A stretch of 5,485 bases of DNA from Dysgonamonadaceae bacterium (GTDB lineage Bacteria; Bacteroidota; Bacteroidia; Bacteroidales; Azobacteroidaceae): NCBI GenBank assembly GCA_031276105.1, contig JAISNS010000341.1:1-5485 (forward strand), read 5' to 3'. This document shows positions 1 to 5,022 of this stretch, in pieces. The position numbers and the translations under genes were made by a program. Within the stretch, counting starts at the first letter, position 1; each line of letters opens with the position of its first letter. The notes beneath the pieces were generated by a model. That model searched no databases. It saw only the letters and a list, made by a program, of their open reading frames with translations, and was not told the DNA's origin.

Positions 1-88
1 CGGCCAAATCAGCTTTGATAACCAAATCGTTGTACCATTGGGAATAATTTTCGTCTCTTGGTGTAAGTTCTTTTATTTCTTTTGCCAT
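1..88 (-). CDS. proS: Prolyl-tRNA synthetase, N-terminal fragment (runs off left edge)
   Basis: Reading leftward from the ATG at 88-86, the frame stays open to the window edge and gives 29 residues beginning [19 protein letters not shown] and continuing [10 protein letters not shown]. The '[16 protein letters not shown]' pattern is the N-terminus of the archaeal/eukaryote-like type of prolyl-tRNA synthetase usual in Bacteroidota. This cytoplasmic class II enzyme charges tRNA-Pro with proline. Only the leader is visible; the class II catalytic motifs and anticodon-binding domain lie outside. The ATG is the natural start because the match begins right at it, and a -7 promoter-like box sits about 24 bases upstream. 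There is no obvious Shine-Dalgarno sequence (an A-rich stretch instead), as is normal in this phylum. Identification is from family recognition of a short segment. Confidence 0.85.
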   Translation of the reverse strand, partial: MAKEIKELTPRDENYSQWYNDLVIKADLA

Positions 89-111
89 TCTACTTGTTTT
101 TATTGAGTTTG

Positions 112-119
112 CAAAGTTA
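112..119 (-). promoter_or_regulatory. Probable proS promoter, -7 box
   Basis: On the minus strand this reads TAACTTTG, an exact fit to the Bacteroidota -7 consensus TAnnTTTG. A TTTG on the same strand (143-146) is the best -33 candidate, but its spacer is 23 nt, slightly longer than the usual 19-21. Transcription would start near 105 and leave a leader of under 20 nt before the proS ATG. Confidence 0.55.
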
Positions 120-338
120 GCATAAAATTCTCATCTTACATACAAAATAAAATAGGTAACTATTCAACCCTATCAAAAAAAATCAGAATAACGAAAGCCG
201 AAATTCTTATCATTTTGCTTTCTACTTTTGATCCGTTTTATGTTAATTTTTACCCCTATTCTACAATCGGGATGCACTTTTTTCGACTTCCTATTGTAAT
301 GCCCGGATAATAATTGCCTGAAAACCATATAAATAGCG

Positions 339-371
339 AAAGCCGATAGAACTTAATCTATCGGCTTTTTT
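339..371 (+). terminator. Intrinsic terminator hairpin between proS and tRNA-Cys
   Basis: AAAGCCGATAGA (339-350) pairs perfectly with TCTATCGGCTTT (357-368) around a 6-nt loop, and TTTTTT covers 366-371. As written, the plus-strand RNA carries the better U-tract. However, the nearest known transcript that would need it is tRNA-Cys on the minus strand, which ends 10 nt away. In that direction the 3' arm ends in CTTT followed by CGCTATTT, a poorer tail. It may work both ways. The hairpin is certain from sequence; its direction of action is inferred. Confidence 0.75.
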
Positions 372-378
372 GACAAAG

Positions 379-449
379 AGGTTCCTGGCGGATTCGAACC
401 GCCGTAAACGGTTTTGCAGACCGGCGCCTAGCCACTCGGCCAAGGAACC
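379..449 (-). tRNA. tRNA-Cys (anticodon GCA)
   Basis: The 71-nt minus-strand sequence folds as a full cloverleaf. The acceptor arm is GGTTCCT/AGGAACC (7 perfect pairs) with discriminator U73, the cysteine identity base. The D stem is GCC/GGC with GG in the loop. The anticodon loop is CTGCAAA with GCA at 417-415. The variable region is 4 nt (TTAC), and the T arm GGCGG-TTCGAAT-CCGCC is perfect. The one flaw is a C27-U43 mismatch at the top of the anticodon stem. The 3' CCA is not encoded (CTT follows U73), so CCA-adding enzyme is needed. It decodes UGC/UGU codons. Confidence 0.96.
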
Positions 450-467
450 TTTTTATTTTTGCGACTG

Positions 468-499
468 CAAAGTAAATGTTTTTATTTCATTTCACCAAA
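468..499 (-). promoter_or_regulatory. Probable tRNA-Cys promoter
   Basis: On the minus strand, TTTG (499-496) is followed after exactly 20 nt by TTACTTTG (475-468). This matches the Bacteroidota -33/-7 arrangement with a single mismatch in the -7 box (TT for TA). The tRNA 5' end lies about 18 nt downstream, a suitable distance for a short 5' leader. Motif match by eye. Confidence 0.6.
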
Positions 500-570
500 T
501 AAAAATCCGAATTTTTCGTTTTGTTCATAAATATTGCCAATAATAATAGGAATATTTTGTTATAATTGCC

Positions 571-578
571 TACTTTTG
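571..578 (+). promoter_or_regulatory. Probable rfbCAB operon promoter, -7 box
   Basis: TACTTTTG fits TAnnTTTG exactly and ends 19 nt before the rfbC ATG. No good TTTG lies at the expected 19-21 nt upstream, so the -33 element is weak or degenerate. The promoter is divergent from that of tRNA-Cys. The leader would be short, A/T-rich and without a Shine-Dalgarno sequence, typical for the phylum. Confidence 0.6.
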
Positions 579-597
579 TTCCCAAATTATTAAAATT

Positions 598-1143
598 ATG
601 AATTTTATCCGAACAGAAATAAACGGACTTTGGGTTATCGAACCGAAAGTCTTCAATGACGCAAGGGGATATTTCATGGAAACGTTTAAAAAAGAAGTAT
701 TTGAAGAGCGCATCGGTAACGTTGATTTTATTCAGGACAACGAATCAAAATCTTCTTTCGGCGTCTTGCGAGGCTTGCACTATCAGGAAGGTGAGGCGGC
801 TCAAGCCAAATTGGTGCGGGTCGTTCTGGGAAAAGTTTGGGACGTCGCCGTCGATATACGAAAAAATTCCCCCTCTTTCGGGAAATACGTCGCTGTTGAA
901 TTATCGGAAGAAAACAAACGGCAGTTTTTCATTCCGCGCGGCTTTGCCCACGGTTTTTTAGTGTTAAGCGAAACGGCGGTTTTCGCGTACAAGGTCGATA
1001 ATCCCTATTCGCCTGCCACCGAACGAACATTGAACTGCATGGACCCCAATTTGTCTATCCCCTGGCCCCTGACGCCTTCGCAACTCCTCTTATCGGAGAA
1101 AGATAAAGCCGGAAAATCCTTAAAAGAAATTCAAATCCCATGA
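598..1143 (+). CDS. rfbC: dTDP-4-dehydrorhamnose 3,5-epimerase
   Basis: The 181-residue protein is a full-length RmlC/RfbC-family cupin enzyme (the family is about 180-190 residues). It epimerises C3 and C5 of dTDP-4-keto-6-deoxy-D-glucose to give dTDP-4-keto-L-rhamnose, in the cytoplasm. Visible hallmarks are DARGYF at 21-26, RGLHYQ at 58-63 with the catalytic base His61, a conserved Lys71, IPRGFAHGF at 112-120 with His118, Tyr131, and LSEKDK at 165-170. By family knowledge His61 pairs with an Asp, probably Asp169. The segment '[11 protein letters not shown]' replaces the more usual 'GG(I/V)xWNDP' but keeps the DP. The ATG at 598 is the first in frame after the promoter box. It is the first gene of the operon, and its stop overlaps the next start (ATGA), implying translational coupling. 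Confidence 0.95.
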   Translation: MNFIRTEINGLWVIEPKVFNDARGYFMETFKKEVFEERIGNVDFIQDNESKSSFGVLRGLHYQEGEAAQAKLVRVVLGKVWDVAVDIRKNSPSFGKYVAVELSEENKRQFFIPRGFAHGFLVLSETAVFAYKVDNPYSPATERTLNCMDPNLSIPWPLTPSQLLLSEKDKAGKSLKEIQIP

Positions 1144-2006
1144 AAGGAATCATTTTAGCCGGAGGGAGCGCCACGCGCCTCTATCCACTCTCGAAATCCA
1201 TCTCCAAACAAATCATGCCGGTTTACGATAAACCCATGATTTACTATCCGTTGTCAACGCTGATGCTGGCCGGAATCCGCGAAGTATTAATCATCTCCAC
1301 CCCCCGCGATTTGCCCATGTTTCAGCAATTGCTGGGCAGCGGAGAAAATCTGGGAATGAAGTTTGAATACATCATTCAGCAAGTTCCCAACGGACTGGCA
1401 CAAGCCTTTGTCTTGGGCGAACCGTTCATCGGCAACGATGCCGCCTGCCTGATATTGGGAGATAACATCTTCTACGGACAGGGATTCAGCAAAATGCTTC
1501 ACGAAGCCAAAACGATTGAAGACGGGGCGTGTGTTTTCGGTTACTACGTGAAAGACCCGCGCGCTTATGGCGTGGTCGATTTCGATCCGTCGGGGCGGGT
1601 GATTTCTATCGAAGAGAAGCCCGAAAACCCCAAGTCCAACTATGCCGTCCCCGGTTTGTATTTCTACGACTCTTCGGTGGTCGAACGCGCCAAAGCCCTG
1701 CAACCCTCCGCCCGCGGCGAATACGAAATCACCGACCTGAACCGTACCTACTTAAACGAAGGAAAACTGCGAGTCGAACTCTTCGGACGCGGCTTTGCCT
1801 GGTTAGATACCGGCAACTGCGACAGCCTGTTGGAAGCCTCCAACTTCGTGTCGACCATCCAGAAGCGTCAAGGATTTTACGTTTCCTGCATCGAAGAAAT
1901 CGCCTGGCGAAACGGCTGGATCAACTCCGCCCAATTGAACGACTTAGGCAAAAGCATGGAAAAAACCGAATACGGACAATATCTTCTAAGCCTCATCCAT
2001 TCTTAA
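1140..2006 (+). CDS. rfbA: Glucose-1-phosphate thymidylyltransferase
   Basis: This 288-residue protein matches the usual length of RmlA/RfbA. It joins dTTP and glucose-1-phosphate into dTDP-glucose with release of pyrophosphate, the first committed step of dTDP-sugar synthesis. The nucleotidyltransferase signature [11 protein letters not shown] starts near residue 8, followed by [17 protein letters not shown] (22-38). Further motifs are [10 protein letters not shown] (81-90), [10 protein letters not shown] (104-113, with metal-binding Asp108), [12 protein letters not shown] (158-169), GEYEITDLN (193-201) and GFAWLDTG (218-225, Asp223). The C-terminal tail '[19 protein letters not shown]' is typical of the family. 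The ATG at 1140 overlaps the rfbC stop by 4 nt. In most species the enzyme is inhibited by dTDP-rhamnose; that is family knowledge, not visible here. Confidence 0.97.
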   Translation: MKGIILAGGSATRLYPLSKSISKQIMPVYDKPMIYYPLSTLMLAGIREVLIISTPRDLPMFQQLLGSGENLGMKFEYIIQQVPNGLAQAFVLGEPFIGNDAACLILGDNIFYGQGFSKMLHEAKTIEDGACVFGYYVKDPRAYGVVDFDPSGRVISIEEKPENPKSNYAVPGLYFYDSSVVERAKALQPSARGEYEITDLNRTYLNEGKLRVELFGRGFAWLDTGNCDSLLEASNFVSTIQKRQGFYVSCIEEIAWRNGWINSAQLNDLGKSMEKTEYGQYLLSLIHS

Positions 2007-2016
2007 ATATTTAAAT

Positions 2017-3141
2017 ATGAAAAACTATTTAGTAACCGGTGGCGCCGGATTTATAGGAGCCAATTTTGTGAAATATCTTTTGAAGAAACACAGCGATATT
2101 CAAATCGTCGTGTTGGACGACTTGACTTATGCCGGAAATTTGGGCACAATCAAAGACGATTTGGCCGATCCGCGCCTCTCCTTCGTGAAAGGAAACATCA
2201 CCGACAGCGCGGTGGTCGCCTCTATCTTTGAAAAACAGCCCATCGACTTGCTCATCAACTTCGCTGCCGAAAGCCACGTCGACCGAAGCATCGAAAATCC
2301 GCAACTCTTCCTACAAACCAATATCTTAGGTACGCAAAACCTGCTGGACACAGCCAAAAAGTATTGGACAACAGGGAAGGACGAAAACGGCTATCCCATT
2401 TACAGGGAAGGCGTTAAATACCTCCAAGTTTCGACCGATGAAGTATATGGAAGCCTCGGCGAAACCGGCTATTTCACCGAAACAACTCCCTTAGACCCGC
2501 GAAGCCCCTATTCGGCCTCCAAAACCGGAGCCGACCTGATTGTGATGGCTTACAGCGAAACCTATAAGTTGCCCGTCAACATCACCCGCTGTTCCAATAA
2601 TTATGGCCCGTATCATTTCCCCGAAAAGCTCATCCCGCTTATTATTAACAACATCTTGGAAGGGAAAAAACTGCCGGTCTATGGCGACGGATCCAACGTG
2701 CGCGACTGGCTCTATGTCGAAGACCATTGCAAAGCCATCGACCTCGTGGCGCTGAACGGACGGACAGGCGAAGTCTATAACATTGGCGGACACAACGAAA
2801 AGCGAAATATCGACATCGTCCGACTCACCATTGCAACCATCCGCCGCCTGATGGAAGAAAATCCGGCGTACAAAAAAGCCCTGAAATCGCCATCGTCCGA
2901 CGACATTTCGTGGATAAACGACAACTTGATTACATTTGTCAAAGACCGCCTCGGACATGACCAACGCTATGCCATCGACCCCGCCAAAATCACTCGCGAA
3001 CTGGGTTGGTATCCCGAAACCCGTTTTGAAGACGGCATCGTGAAAACCATCCGCTGGTACCTCGAAAACCAGGACTGGGTGAAAGAAGTCACTTCCGGCG
3101 AATACCAACATTACTACGAAGAAATGTATGGAAACCGCTAA
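2017..3141 (+). CDS. rfbB: dTDP-glucose 4,6-dehydratase
   Basis: This 374-residue extended short-chain dehydrogenase/reductase converts dTDP-glucose to dTDP-4-keto-6-deoxyglucose using tightly bound NAD+. The Rossmann motif TGGAGFIG is at 7-14 and NFAAESHVDRSIENP at 81-95. The catalytic STDEVYG (139-145) supplies Thr140, Asp141 and Glu142, and YSASK (165-169) supplies Tyr165 and Lys169. RCSNNYGPYHFPEKLIP (191-207) and GDGSNVRDWLYVEDH (223-237) are RmlB-specific substrate-binding segments. Residues about 118-133 form an insert seen in Bacteroidota RfbB. The start lies 10 nt after the rfbA stop, with only AT-rich sequence between, so it is co-transcribed. Its last 14 bases overlap the next gene. 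It is slightly longer than the enterobacterial enzyme, and no key residue is missing. Confidence 0.97.
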   Translation: MKNYLVTGGAGFIGANFVKYLLKKHSDIQIVVLDDLTYAGNLGTIKDDLADPRLSFVKGNITDSAVVASIFEKQPIDLLINFAAESHVDRSIENPQLFLQTNILGTQNLLDTAKKYWTTGKDENGYPIYREGVKYLQVSTDEVYGSLGETGYFTETTPLDPRSPYSASKTGADLIVMAYSETYKLPVNITRCSNNYGPYHFPEKLIPLIINNILEGKKLPVYGDGSNVRDWLYVEDHCKAIDLVALNGRTGEVYNIGGHNEKRNIDIVRLTIATIRRLMEENPAYKKALKSPSSDDISWINDNLITFVKDRLGHDQRYAIDPAKITRELGWYPETRFEDGIVKTIRWYLENQDWVKEVTSGEYQHYYEEMYGNR

Positions 3142-4186
3142 AAACGGCGAACGGATTCGTTTTGCCGTTGTCGGCTGCGGGCACATCGGCAAACGCCACA
3201 TCGAAATGATTCAGCGGAATCCCGAAGCCGAATTAGTCGCCGTTTGCGACATCCTGCCCGCCGACCAATTGCATCTCTCGTCTGTTCTTCCCTCCGATTC
3301 CAGCCTCCCCTTCTTTGCCCAATTAGACGATTTATTGTCTTCCCCACTTGCATTTGACGTCTTAAATATCTGCGTTCCCAACGGTTTACATGCGCCGATG
3401 GCCATCCGCGCCTTAGAAAACGGACGCCACACGGTGATCGAAAAACCGATGGCCTTATCGACCGCCGAAGCAAACAGCATCCTTTCTGCCGCCGAAAAGC
3501 ACGGTAAACAAGTCTTTTGCGTCATGCAAAACCGCTACTCGCCCCCTTCGGTATGGATCAAACAGTTGATTGATTCGGGAAAATTAGGCAAACTGTTTCT
3601 TGTACAAATCAATTGCTACTGGAACCGCGACGAACGCTACTACAAACCGGGCAATTGGCACGGCGATAAAACGATGGACGGCGGAACGCTCTTCACCCAA
3701 TTCTCTCATTTCATCGACTTAATGTACTGGCTATTCGGCGACATCGACCACATCGACGCCCGCTTCGCCGACTTCAACCATGCGGCGTTGACCGATTTTG
3801 AAGATTCCGGCCTTATCTCCTTTGAATTTATCAACGGTGGAATGGGCGTTTTCAATTATTCCACTTCCGTTTACGACCGGAACTTCGAGAGTTCGGTTAC
3901 AATCATCGCAGAAAACGGAACAATTAAAATCGGCGGACAGTACATGAACGAAGTCGAATACTGCCACGTGCGCAACTACGAAATGCCGGTCTTGCCGCCC
4001 ACCAATCCCGGAAACGACTATGGCGCTTATAAAGGCTCGGCGCAAAACCATCATTATGTCATCGAAAACGTGGTGAACGTCCTGAAAAACAAAGGCGACA
4101 GGATAACGACTAACGCTCGCGAAGGATACAAAGTAGTAGATATTATCGAACGGATATATCGACAAAAGGAGAGCGGTAAGCGCTAA
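3128..4186 (+). CDS. Gfo/Idh/MocA-family NAD(P)-dependent sugar dehydrogenase, WlbA/WbpB-like
   Basis: This 352-residue protein has an N-terminal Rossmann fold (VVGCGHIG at 14-21) and the family EKP motif at 105-107 (Lys106). A C-terminal domain holds DGGTLFTQFSHFIDLMYWL (184-202), with the probable catalytic His194. The 'NWHG...MDGGTLFTQFSHFIDL' segment resembles WlbA/WbpB, which oxidise C3 of UDP-GlcNAc-uronate on the way to diacetamido-uronic acids in surface glycans. Given three dTDP-sugar genes upstream, a dTDP-sugar C3 oxidoreductase like KijD10 is an alternative, so I give no symbol. The start overlaps rfbB by 14 nt in another frame and no other ATG lies nearby, implying coupled translation. 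WlbA partners (acetyltransferase, aminotransferase) are absent: an RHS fragment begins right after the stop. The family is certain, the substrate is not. Confidence 0.85.
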   Translation: METAKNGERIRFAVVGCGHIGKRHIEMIQRNPEAELVAVCDILPADQLHLSSVLPSDSSLPFFAQLDDLLSSPLAFDVLNICVPNGLHAPMAIRALENGRHTVIEKPMALSTAEANSILSAAEKHGKQVFCVMQNRYSPPSVWIKQLIDSGKLGKLFLVQINCYWNRDERYYKPGNWHGDKTMDGGTLFTQFSHFIDLMYWLFGDIDHIDARFADFNHAALTDFEDSGLISFEFINGGMGVFNYSTSVYDRNFESSVTIIAENGTIKIGGQYMNEVEYCHVRNYEMPVLPPTNPGNDYGAYKGSAQNHHYVIENVVNVLKNKGDRITTNAREGYKVVDIIERIYRQKESGKR

Positions 4187-4187
4187 A

Positions 4188-4361
4188 TGGCAGGAATACG
4201 ACGTGCAGGGAAACCCTGTGAAAACCGTTTCTCCGGACGGCAATCTGCGCAAACTGGAATACGACGTGATGGGCTACATTTATCCGCATAATTTGAAAAG
4301 GTATAGTACATTTGTAAATTACATTTGTCGATCACTTATTAAGCACAACCATACTAAATAG
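4188..4361 (+). pseudogene. RHS/YD-repeat protein remnant
   Basis: In the frame starting at 4188 (different from the preceding gene) the DNA reads W-Q-E-YDVQGNPVKTVSPDGNLRKL followed by EYDVMG. This is one full 21-residue YD/RHS repeat and the start of the next. The underlying DNA repeats too: GAATACGACGTG occurs at 4194-4205 and 4257-4268, 63 bp apart. RHS proteins are very large secreted or surface polymorphic-toxin or wall-associated proteins; here only about 29 codons (4188-4274) survive. The frame then runs into unrelated AT-rich sequence (YIYPHNLKRYSTF...) and stops at TAG 4359-4361. There is no start codon or promoter of its own. It is best read as a scar of recombination or deletion, or less likely an assembly join. 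Confidence 0.7.
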
Positions 4362-4407
4362 CTTTGTAAATTACAAACATAATTTACAAAGCTATTTTTA
4401 TTTACAA
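4313..4407. repeat. Cluster of TGTAAATTACA palindromes / TTTACAA half-sites
   Basis: The perfect odd palindrome TGTAA-A-TTACA occurs at 4313-4323 and 4365-4375, 52 bp apart (about five helical turns). The second copy extends to TTTGTAA-A-TTACAAA (4363-4377). Further TTTACAA half-sites lie at 4383-4389 and 4401-4407. The cluster ends only a few bases before the -33 box of the XRE gene promoter. This is the placement expected for operators bound by a dimeric HTH protein, most simply the downstream regulator itself. The repeats are directly seen; the operator role is inferred. Confidence 0.55.
4356..4397 (+). terminator. 18-bp AT-rich hairpin with T-run, possible operon terminator
   Basis: AAATAGCTTTGTAAATTA (4356-4373) is perfectly complementary to 4380-4397 around a 6-nt loop CAAACA. 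The right arm ends in TTTTT (4395-4399), then ATTT. In RNA it is a long hairpin with only three G-C pairs, followed by U-rich sequence. It could therefore end transcription of the rfb operon and its RHS remnant before the XRE gene. It also contains the 15-nt palindrome at 4363-4377, so a protein-binding role is equally possible. Confidence 0.5.
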
Positions 4408-4413
4408 GCGTGA

Positions 4414-4445
4414 TTTGCATGTTAGTGTATTTTTTATTACATTTG
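4414..4445 (+). promoter_or_regulatory. Promoter of the XRE regulator gene
   Basis: TTTG (4414-4417), a 20-nt spacer and TACATTTG (4438-4445) match the Bacteroidota -33/-7 consensus (TTTG, 19-21 nt, TAnnTTTG) with no mismatch. This is the best-formed promoter in the window. Transcription would start near 4452, leaving about 35 nt of leader before the ATG at 4488. No Shine-Dalgarno sequence is visible in that leader. Confidence 0.75.
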
Positions 4446-4487
4446 TGCCGTATTATCTATTGACGTTTGTTTTAAATATACAACAGT

Positions 4488-4937
4488 ATGATTGACAGGA
4501 TTAAAAAGCTATTGCAGGAAAAAGGCACTACAGATGCTGTTTTTGCCGATAAGATAAATGTAAATCGCGGCACCATTTCCCATATATTGAATGGGCGGAA
4601 TAAACCGAGTTTGCAAGTAATAACTAAAATACTGGAAATTTACAACACAATTAATCCGGACTGGTTATTGTTTGGGAAACAACCGATGTACCGGAACGAC
4701 AAAACGCATATCGAACCGGATTTGTTTGCTGAGAAATCTGTAAATCCGGTCAGACCTGCGCCTATTTCGAAAGAAACGAAAGAAATAGAGATTAAATCGA
4801 AAGAAATAGCCTCCGGAAAAGTCGTTAATCAGGAGAGCGTGCCTCAAAATTTAATTCCTGTTTTTTCTTCCAAAAAAATAGATAAAATAATGATTTTGTA
4901 TTCCGATAAAACTTTTGAGAGTTTCTCGCCGGACTAA
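4488..4937 (+). CDS. XRE-family helix-turn-helix transcriptional regulator
   Basis: The 149-residue protein has an N-terminal Cro/CI-type HTH at about residues 2-60. The first helices are IDRIKKLLQEKGTTDAVFADKI, then the recognition helix NRGTISHILNGRNKPSLQVI (26-45), then a closing helix ending INPDWLLFGKQPMY. That 'NP.WL.F.G..PM' ending is common in short Bacteroidota XRE regulators. A charged, low-complexity linker (about 92-108, rich in K and E, with SKETKEIEIKSKEI) leads to a C-terminal segment KKIDKIMILYSDKTFESFSPD. There is no peptidase or ligand domain, so it is not a LexA/CI-type cleavable repressor. It has its own promoter and upstream palindromes, suggesting autoregulation; targets are unknown. 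It is more AT-rich than the rfb genes. Confidence 0.88.
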   Translation: MIDRIKKLLQEKGTTDAVFADKINVNRGTISHILNGRNKPSLQVITKILEIYNTINPDWLLFGKQPMYRNDKTHIEPDLFAEKSVNPVRPAPISKETKEIEIKSKEIASGKVVNQESVPQNLIPVFSSKKIDKIMILYSDKTFESFSPD

Positions 4938-4948
4938 ATAAAAGACAT

Positions 4949-4986
4949 AAGCGGCCGCCTTTCATTTTCTTCCGAGACAGCCGCTT
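4949..4986. terminator. Possible shared terminator between convergent genes
   Basis: AAGCGGC (4949-4955) can pair with GCCGCTT (4980-4986) across a 24-nt loop, midway between the XRE stop and the FISUMP stop. On the plus strand the T-rich repeat follows after CGCGTCA; on the minus strand ATGTCTTTTATTT follows. The loop is long and the stem short, so this is a weak candidate for a two-way terminator. GCGGCCGC at 4951-4958 is itself palindromic. Confidence 0.35.
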
Positions 4987-4993
4987 CGCGTCA

Positions 4994-5021
4994 TTTTTAG
5001 TTTTTAGCTTTTAGCTTTTAG
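4994..5021. repeat. Short tandem repeat TTTTAG(C)
   Basis: Four successive units are visible: TTTTTAG (4994-5000), TTTTTAG plus C (5001-5008), TTTTAGC (5009-5015) and TTTTAG (5016-5021). On the minus strand this reads as CTAAAAG-type repeats beginning just past the stop codon of the FISUMP gene. It is non-coding in either direction as far as I can see. Such a tract can vary in copy number by slippage. Confidence 0.75.
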
Positions 5022-5022
5022 T

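Larger units (their letters stand above)
89..378. other. AT-rich intergenic region between proS and tRNA-Cys
   Basis: No convincing protein-coding gene is visible in these 290 bases. They hold the proS promoter (minus strand), a plus-strand TAnnTTTG box at 223-230, and a strong hairpin with a T-run at 339-371. The 10-mer CGAAAGCCGA occurs twice (192-201 and 337-346), the second copy overlapping the hairpin's left arm. The box plus the terminator could bound a small plus-strand RNA, treated under findings. Confidence 0.6.

Noticed and set aside
240..299. 19-codon open frame after the TAnnTTTG box at 223-230.
   Set aside because: Too short, no ribosome-binding signal and no recognisable peptide; expected by chance in AT-rich DNA.
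310..571. Direct repeat ATAATTGCCT at 310-319 and 562-571.
   Set aside because: Ten bases of low-complexity AT-rich sequence; likely coincidence, with no further similarity around the copies.
1287..1703. Long minus-strand open frame within rfbA, and similar ones opposite rfbB and the dehydrogenase (2491-3201, 3731-4252).
   Set aside because: They are antisense shadows of well-supported genes, with no recognisable domains and no promoters of their own.
1529..2014. Plus-strand 161-codon frame inside rfbA.
   Set aside because: Arginine-rich shadow in another frame of a clear RfbA protein.
4187..4291. Small open frame starting ATG at 4187 just after the dehydrogenase stop (34 codons).
   Set aside because: It lies in a different frame from the RHS-like reading, which has the recognisable YD repeat. 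The purine-rich AGGAG at 4167-4171 is too far upstream to serve it, and the peptide is arginine-rich with no recognisable features.
4313..4407. A CRISPR array, considered because of the repeated TTTGTAAATTACA.
   Set aside because: Only two full copies, no regular spacers of constant length and no cas genes; the units are palindromic operator-like sites.
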